DNA of 11,948 bases, taken from the NCBI GenBank assembly GCA_000310025.1, contig FN649727.1:1856893-1868840 (forward strand), read 5' to 3'. Below are positions 8,936-11,948 of this stretch, one piece after another. Source of the stretch: Ectocarpus siliculosus. Lineage: Eukaryota > Sar > Phaeophyceae > Ectocarpales > Ectocarpaceae. The position numbers and the translations under genes were made by a program. Below the pieces are notes generated by a model. That model saw only the letters and a list, made by a program, of their open reading frames with translations, was not told the origin of the DNA and made no database searches. Positions within the stretch are counted from its first letter, which is position 1; each line of letters starts with the position of its first letter.

Positions 8936-8945
8936 TTCGAATATC

Positions 8946-8976
8946 CCTCAGTAGTGCCGGTCCGGCACTATTGAGG
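8946..8976. repeat. 31-bp near-perfect palindrome 2
   Basis: The arm CCTCAGTAGTGCCGG faces CCGGCACTATTGAGG across one T. One G/T position differs from perfect symmetry. It is a second copy of the palindrome at 8903-8935, about 11 bp away. Confidence 0.9.
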
Positions 8977-9130
8977 AGGTGGTGGTTTCATGGTGTAGCG
9001 CTCAAGCTTTGCGGGGCCAACACAGTACGATGTGGATCGTGGATCGAATATGTGTGTACTATGAGTGGACGTGTAAGTCCTCGTTGCTCTCCTTCGATGT
9101 TACCAGATAAAAAAAAGACAGCAGAGAACC

Positions 9131-9552
9131 ACGACAGGAAGCGCACCGCACGGAAAATAAACGGCCATTACATGCTACCACAGCTATTCTCCCCGCCCTC
9201 ACTACGTACCAGCAACTCTATCATGTTTGCCTGCTGGCGCACCCCTTGGATGTTGCAAGAAATAATCAAAACAACCCGAAGAACACAAGCACGACAGGAA
9301 GCGCACCGCGAGAAAAAAACAACCATTACTACCTACCACAGTTATACCCGCCGCCCTCGCAACGTAGCAGCAACTCCCTAATGTCTGCCTGGCGCACCCC
9401 CTTGGATGTTACTAGAAGAAACAAGACAAAAAGAAAAGCACGACAGGAAGCGCACTGGAAGCAAAAGCAAACAACCATTGCTACAACAGCTGTACCCCTC
9501 GACCTTACTCCGTGGCAGCAACAAACTCTCTCATGTCTGCCTGGCGCACCCG
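9131..9552 (+). repeat. Diverged tandem repeats, unit about 150-160 bp
   Basis: Three units begin ACGACAGGAAGCGCAC at 9131, 9291 and 9440 (spacing 160 and 149). Each contains ACCATT, TACCACAG or similar, CAGCAACTC, and TCATGTCTGCCTGGCGCACC followed by TTGGATGTTA or a variant. A partial earlier unit is visible at about 9083-9130. The units differ by many substitutions and small indels, so the frames through them are not conserved. Confidence 0.8.
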
Positions 9553-9690
9553 CTTAGCGGAATGCGCTGCAATCATCGCCATCTTCCGCACAAGGCATGG
9601 TGCGTGCGCCTCTGCGTAGAGCTCTTAGGGTCTGCAGCAGCAGGTGTACACTATTTTCAGTGTGGCGTCTGTCCTCTGGCGTGTGTTGTG

Positions 9691-9708
9691 GTGTGTGTGT
9701 GTGTGTGT
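9691..9708. repeat. (GT)9 microsatellite
   Basis: Nine GT dinucleotides inside the TIR element, just before its right subterminal GGCACTAT array. Confidence 0.9.
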
Positions 9709-9805
9709 CTACAGCACTACAGCAGTAGTGAACCGGCACTATTGGGGGGCACAGCGGCGCCCAACCGGCACTATTGAGGGCGCTGTCCGTGTCCCGAAAT
9801 TTTAC

Positions 9806-9835
9806 CGGCACTATACCGGGCACCGGCACTATTCA
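9806..9835 (+). repeat. Subterminal 30-bp repeat, right copy
   Basis: This is the direct-orientation partner of 8866-8895, with two mismatches. It lies among five GGCACTAT copies at the right end of the element. Confidence 0.8.
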
Positions 9836-9837
9836 AC

Positions 9838-9862
9838 CGGCACTATAGCGGGCCCCCTACTG
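9838..9862 (-). repeat. Right terminal inverted repeat
   Basis: Its reverse complement starts CAGTAGGGGGCCCGC. It abuts the TA at 9863-9864, which with G9865 forms the intron start GTA of gene 1 on the minus strand. Confidence 0.85.
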
Positions 9863-9865
9863 TAC

Positions 9866-10064
9866 CTGAATCTTGGCGAGAGCCCCCGCGGCCCACACCA
9901 AAGCTTCGCGGAGAGCCTTGTCGTTGTCGGCACGTTCGTTGCGCTCTCTCAGGGTACCAGACTTTCCTCCTCCTCCTCTTCCTCCTCCTCCTCCTCCTCC
10001 TCGCCTTCCCCTATCCTCCCCTCTTCGCACGTCTGCGAGATTGGCGTCTTTCGCCCGAGGGCGT
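9866..10064 (-). CDS. Gene 1 exon B, product unknown
   Basis: On the minus strand a run of about 12 T leads into TTTTTGCAG (AG at 10066-10065), a textbook acceptor. The exon is 199 bp: one base completing an Arg codon, then 66 full codons ending at ATTCAG|GTACAG (9866/9865). It reads RPRAKDANLADVRRGEDRGR, a Gly-rich run from the GGA repeat (7 Gly, Arg, 4 Gly), then TLRERNERADNDKALREALV and WAAGALAKIQ, predicted helical. The one-base start matches the two bases left by exon A, and the end is phase 0 for exon C. The other two frames stop within the exon. The donor overlaps the target site of the adjacent transposon. No family is recognised. Confidence 0.72.
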
Positions 10065-10431
10065 CTGCAAAAAAAAAAGACAAAAAAAAGTGCACCATGG
10101 AAAAGAAGAAAAGAAGGCGTCTATCGTCACTGGGGTGTGCGGCCAACACACAATGCGGGGGTGATGTGTTTATTTTACTCTGTTGTGTATTTGCTTGGTG
10201 TTGGGGAGGACATATCCCACCGTCGATAGGTCGTGCGTGAACGTACGGCAGTGGAATCTTCCACAACGTGAGTAAAGGGGTGGAGCTTCAGCCAAGAAAA
10301 GGTGCGGCATCTTCGGTGGAATTTACGTCGTATGTTCTTCTCCGGAAAAATGCGGGTATCCACCTACCTTCCCTTAAAACAATTGAGTATGCATGGTGCA
10401 CGCATCTCAGGATGCCATACCGACCATATGG

Positions 10432-10555
10432 AAACATCTTCCCCAAACCATGGTATATATTTGTGGCACACAATATGGTGGAACGTCTGCCGCAAACATC
10501 TTCCGCATTACAAGTGTATATTTGTGACACACAACATGGTCATCGTGGACCGTCT
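10432..10555 (+). repeat. Two tandem copies of a ~62-bp unit
   Basis: AAACATCTTCC occurs at 10432 and 10494, each followed by similar sequence (GTATATATTTGTGGCACACA versus GTATATTTGTGACACACAAC, then ATGGT and a CGTCT segment). The copies are diverged. The repeat lies in the intron between exons A and B. Confidence 0.7.
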
Positions 10556-10625
10556 CCCGTATCGACCGTTGGATCCTTGCCACCGACCGCATGCTGCGGT
10601 TGGGCCAACCCCCGTCACGCGCAGT

Positions 10626-10652
10626 AACAACAACAACAACAACAACAACAAC
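10626..10652. repeat. (AAC)9 microsatellite
   Basis: Nine AAC units in the intron, just downstream of the exon A donor on the minus strand. Confidence 0.9.
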
Positions 10653-10675
10653 AAACACACACGACCGAGGCGCAC

Positions 10676-10761
10676 CTGGAGGGGTTCATCCGCCGAATAA
10701 ATTCCTTGAGTCTCTCCCGAACGTGGACGAGCGACGCGTAATTCTCTTCCTGGAAGAACTC
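10676..10761 (-). CDS. Gene 1 exon A (first exon visible in window)
   Basis: The acceptor TTCTTCTTATCTTGCAG (AG at 10763-10762) has a strong pyrimidine tract. The exon runs 86 bp to the donor CCAG|GTGCGC (10676/10675). It encodes EFFQEENYASLVHVRERLKE then FIRRMNPS, plus two bases (AG) that complete an Arg codon with the first base of exon B. It looks like an amphipathic helix. It starts in phase 0, so at least one coding exon must lie upstream (higher coordinates), outside the window or beyond the retrotransposon. The family is not recognised. Confidence 0.65.
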
Positions 10762-11019
10762 CTGCAAGATAAGAAGAAAACGGGGGGGGGGGAGCGCGGA
10801 CACGCGAGGGCGAGCCGGAGAGGTGAAAAGCTAGCCCTACGTGGACAAGGTAACCAGGAGCGGGGGGCGATAATCCCACCACAAGGGAATGTGAACTTCG
10901 CGCCTGTCGTGTAGTAGGCAAGAGCCCGTGAGTTAGCAGGTAGAGAACATTCAACATGGCTGCCAACCACGAAGTACGCCCTTCCTTGACCTTTGTCCAA
11001 GAGCGGGGGGGGCGTACTC
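10762..11019 (-). other. Retrotransposon 3' flank and gene 1 intron
   Basis: This lies between the retrotransposon stop and exon A. It contains the hairpin at 10973-11018 and a G run at 10791-10801 that is a C-rich tract upstream of the exon A acceptor. The 3' end of the retrotransposon is not defined; I see no poly(A) tail on the minus strand. Confidence 0.5.
10973..11018 (-). repeat. Hairpin just after the retrotransposon stop
   Basis: AGTACGCCC and GGGCGTACT form a perfect 9-bp stem around a 28-base loop, two bases past the TAA on the minus strand. Some LINE reverse transcriptases recognise a 3' stem-loop in their RNA, so this could be such a signal; that is inference. Confidence 0.6.
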
Positions 11020-11948
11020 TTATGCTTTGCATGCCTTAGCGGTTAGACCATTGACCACGCGTCCTCGAGAGGACGGAGCATTGTTCCCACAGGACCGATC
11101 ACCGATGGCCAATCGTTCCTTCCTACTTTGCCAAAGGTGGCTCAAAAATGTCTTCCCTAGTTTGTCTATCCTACCGATGTCACTTCCCGCCTTTTCAAAC
11201 CACTTTCTACTCCCCAGTACAGCTACCGTCCTCTCCTCTCTATTCCATGCCTCAAACATCTCCCTGTACGTCCCTTGTATTCTTCCCAGCTCAGTCATGT
11301 ACACTTCCCTCTCCTTTTCGTACCACGGACATTCCGCGACTACATGAACACTGTCTTCGCATTCGAAGCCGCAATCGCATTTGAACTTGTCGTCTTCGTC
11401 GTCTACCGTCCTATGTCTTCGTCGACGTTCGCGAAGGCCTATGTCCCCGGTCCTGAATTTGACCTTAAGCTTTGTCCCTGCATCCATTGGTCCATGTAGG
11501 TAATCCTTGAACCCTATTCCTTCTTTCAACATTCCGTACACTTCTAGACCCTCCTTATCCTTGGATTCTTTCCTTAGATTCTGTTCTTCTCTGTCGGCAC
11601 AAGCAACAGATATCTTCTTCTTGAACCCCTGTAGACCCTCCGTTTCCAGCGTTTCATCTTCGTCGATGTCCAATCCCTTCCATACGTCCTCTACAACCTT
11701 GACCCATTCCGTGGGTTGTCTACCCCTCTTTTTGTTTGCCCACTTCGCCTCCCATACTATTCTCGGCAACCTCTCCTCTCCCATCCCGCACATGCGATAC
11801 TGCCATGTCAGCTTCCTTACGTCTCTTCCCGACCGTAGGGATTGGATCCCCAATTCTGCCCTGACTGCTGCATTACTTGTGCGCTTGGAGCATCCTAGGA
11901 TGATTTTCGCTGCTTTCATCTGCGCCGCCTCGAGTTCTTTCACTACCT
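11020..11948 (-). CDS. Non-LTR retrotransposon ORF2 protein, C-terminal part (5' end outside window)
   Basis: The frame is open at the window edge and ends at TAA (11022-11020), leaving about 308 residues. The first part (KAAKIILGCSKRTSNAAVRA, then ELG and a basic segment, KLTWQYR, RLPRIVWEAKW) matches the region after the reverse transcriptase domain in LINE ORF2 proteins, where a pattern like LGxSxRTSNAAV-ELG is common. Further on, FRTGDIGLR is followed by CDCGFECEDSVHVVAECPWY, spaced C-x-C-x3-C-x4-H-x4-C, a zinc-knuckle-like motif of the type seen near LINE ORF2 ends. The catalytic reverse transcriptase and endonuclease parts would lie beyond 11948. No internal stop or frameshift is visible, so the copy may be young. 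GTG at 11943 is not a start. The clade is not assigned. Confidence 0.85.
   Translation of the reverse strand, partial: VVKELEAAQMKAAKIILGCSKRTSNAAVRAELGIQSLRSGRDVRKLTWQYRMCGMGEERLPRIVWEAKWANKKRGRQPTEWVKVVEDVWKGLDIDEDETLETEGLQGFKKKISVACADREEQNLRKESKDKEGLEVYGMLKEGIGFKDYLHGPMDAGTKLKVKFRTGDIGLRERRRRHRTVDDEDDKFKCDCGFECEDSVHVVAECPWYEKEREVYMTELGRIQGTYREMFEAWNREERTVAVLGSRKWFEKAGSDIGRIDKLGKTFLSHLWQSRKERLAIGDRSCGNNAPSSRGRVVNGLTAKACKA

Larger units (their letters stand above)
8820..9862. mobile_element. 1043-bp non-autonomous TIR transposon, pogo/Tc1-mariner-like
   Basis: The left end reads CAGTAGTGGGCCCGCTATAG then TGCCG. The right end, reverse-complemented, reads CAGTAGGGGGCCCGCTATAG then TGCCG, so 24 of 25 positions match. 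TA flanks both sides. Termini starting CAG with TA duplications are typical of the pogo branch of Tc1/mariner elements. The subterminal regions (8820-8976 and about 9719-9862) carry 11 copies of GGCACTAT in either orientation, and the middle holds diverged repeats of about 150-160 bp. The apparent frames over 8929-9777 follow those repeats and contain no DDE/D transposase motif, so mobilisation would need a transposase from elsewhere. It lies in intron B-C of gene 1, touching the exon B splice donor. Confidence 0.85.
10065..10675 (-). other. Gene 1 intron A-B
   Basis: This 611-bp intron has donor CCAG|GTGCGC and acceptor TTTTTGCAG. It contains an AAC microsatellite and a two-copy repeat of about 62 bp, with no coding frame of note. 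Confidence 0.6.

Noticed and set aside
8865-8980. CRISPR-like array
   Set aside because: Spacing is irregular, units occur in both orientations, and the segment lies within a TIR transposon in eukaryotic-style DNA.
8929-9777. Plus-strand ORFs of 100-150 codons inside the pogo-like element
   Set aside because: They follow the diverged tandem repeats, are not conserved between units and have no transposase motifs.
9949-10266. 105-codon minus-strand ORF ending in a poly-Glu run
   Set aside because: This frame stops inside exon B. The Gly frame is open across the whole exon and matches phase at both ends.
11029-11105. tRNA-like stretch (TAGCGGTTAGAC followed by a GTCCTC/GAGGAC hairpin)
   Set aside because: No acceptor stem or convincing T-arm can be formed, and the segment is coding in the retrotransposon frame.

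Overview
The window looks like nuclear DNA of an intron-rich eukaryote. Coding potential is broken into short exons with GT...AG borders. Microsatellites and runs of trinucleotide repeats are frequent, exons encode homopeptides, and eukaryotic transposable elements sit between exons. No bacterial-style operon or Shine-Dalgarno signal is visible. The style (moderate GC, long pyrimidine tracts, low-complexity Gly/Ala/Gln/Asp/Glu exons, intronic transposons) suggests a stramenopile such as a brown alga. That placement is inference; no gene here fixes the taxon.

Main result: the minus strand carries a multi-exon gene that an ORF scan misses (gene 1, 10761 down to 5739). Four exons join in phase: A 10761-10676, B 10064-9866, C 8534-8433 and D 6893-5739. 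Together they give about 513 residues of the C-terminal part of a protein. It has a helical charged N-terminal half, an acidic low-complexity middle and a terminal AT-hook (RGRP core), so it is probably a nuclear DNA- or chromatin-associated protein. Its family is not recognised. Upstream exons must lie beyond 10761.

Three transposable elements are associated with gene 1. (1) At the right edge is the C-terminal end of a non-LTR retrotransposon ORF2 protein (11948-11020, minus, open at the window edge), with a hairpin just after its stop. (2) A 1043-bp non-autonomous TIR element (8820-9862) has 25-bp terminal repeats and TA target duplications, pogo/Tc1-mariner style. It sits exactly at the 5' splice site of exon B, and its end rebuilds a usable donor. 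(3) A second, older-looking element with long imperfect TIRs (about 7202-7980) fills half of the intron between exons C and D.

To the left, a second minus-strand gene (gene 2) is proposed with less confidence. It would have a short first coding exon at about 4828-4820, exons at 4448-4338 and 3719-3574, and possibly another at 711-556. CCAAT boxes and a CACGTG site lie upstream in the 0.9 kb spacer after the gene 1 stop. The 712-3573 stretch holds mostly microsatellites and no gene I can support. Bases 1-450 are crowded with homopolymer runs and look like low-quality sequence rather than biology.

All exon calls come from reading splice signals and phase by eye. Transcript data would be decisive.
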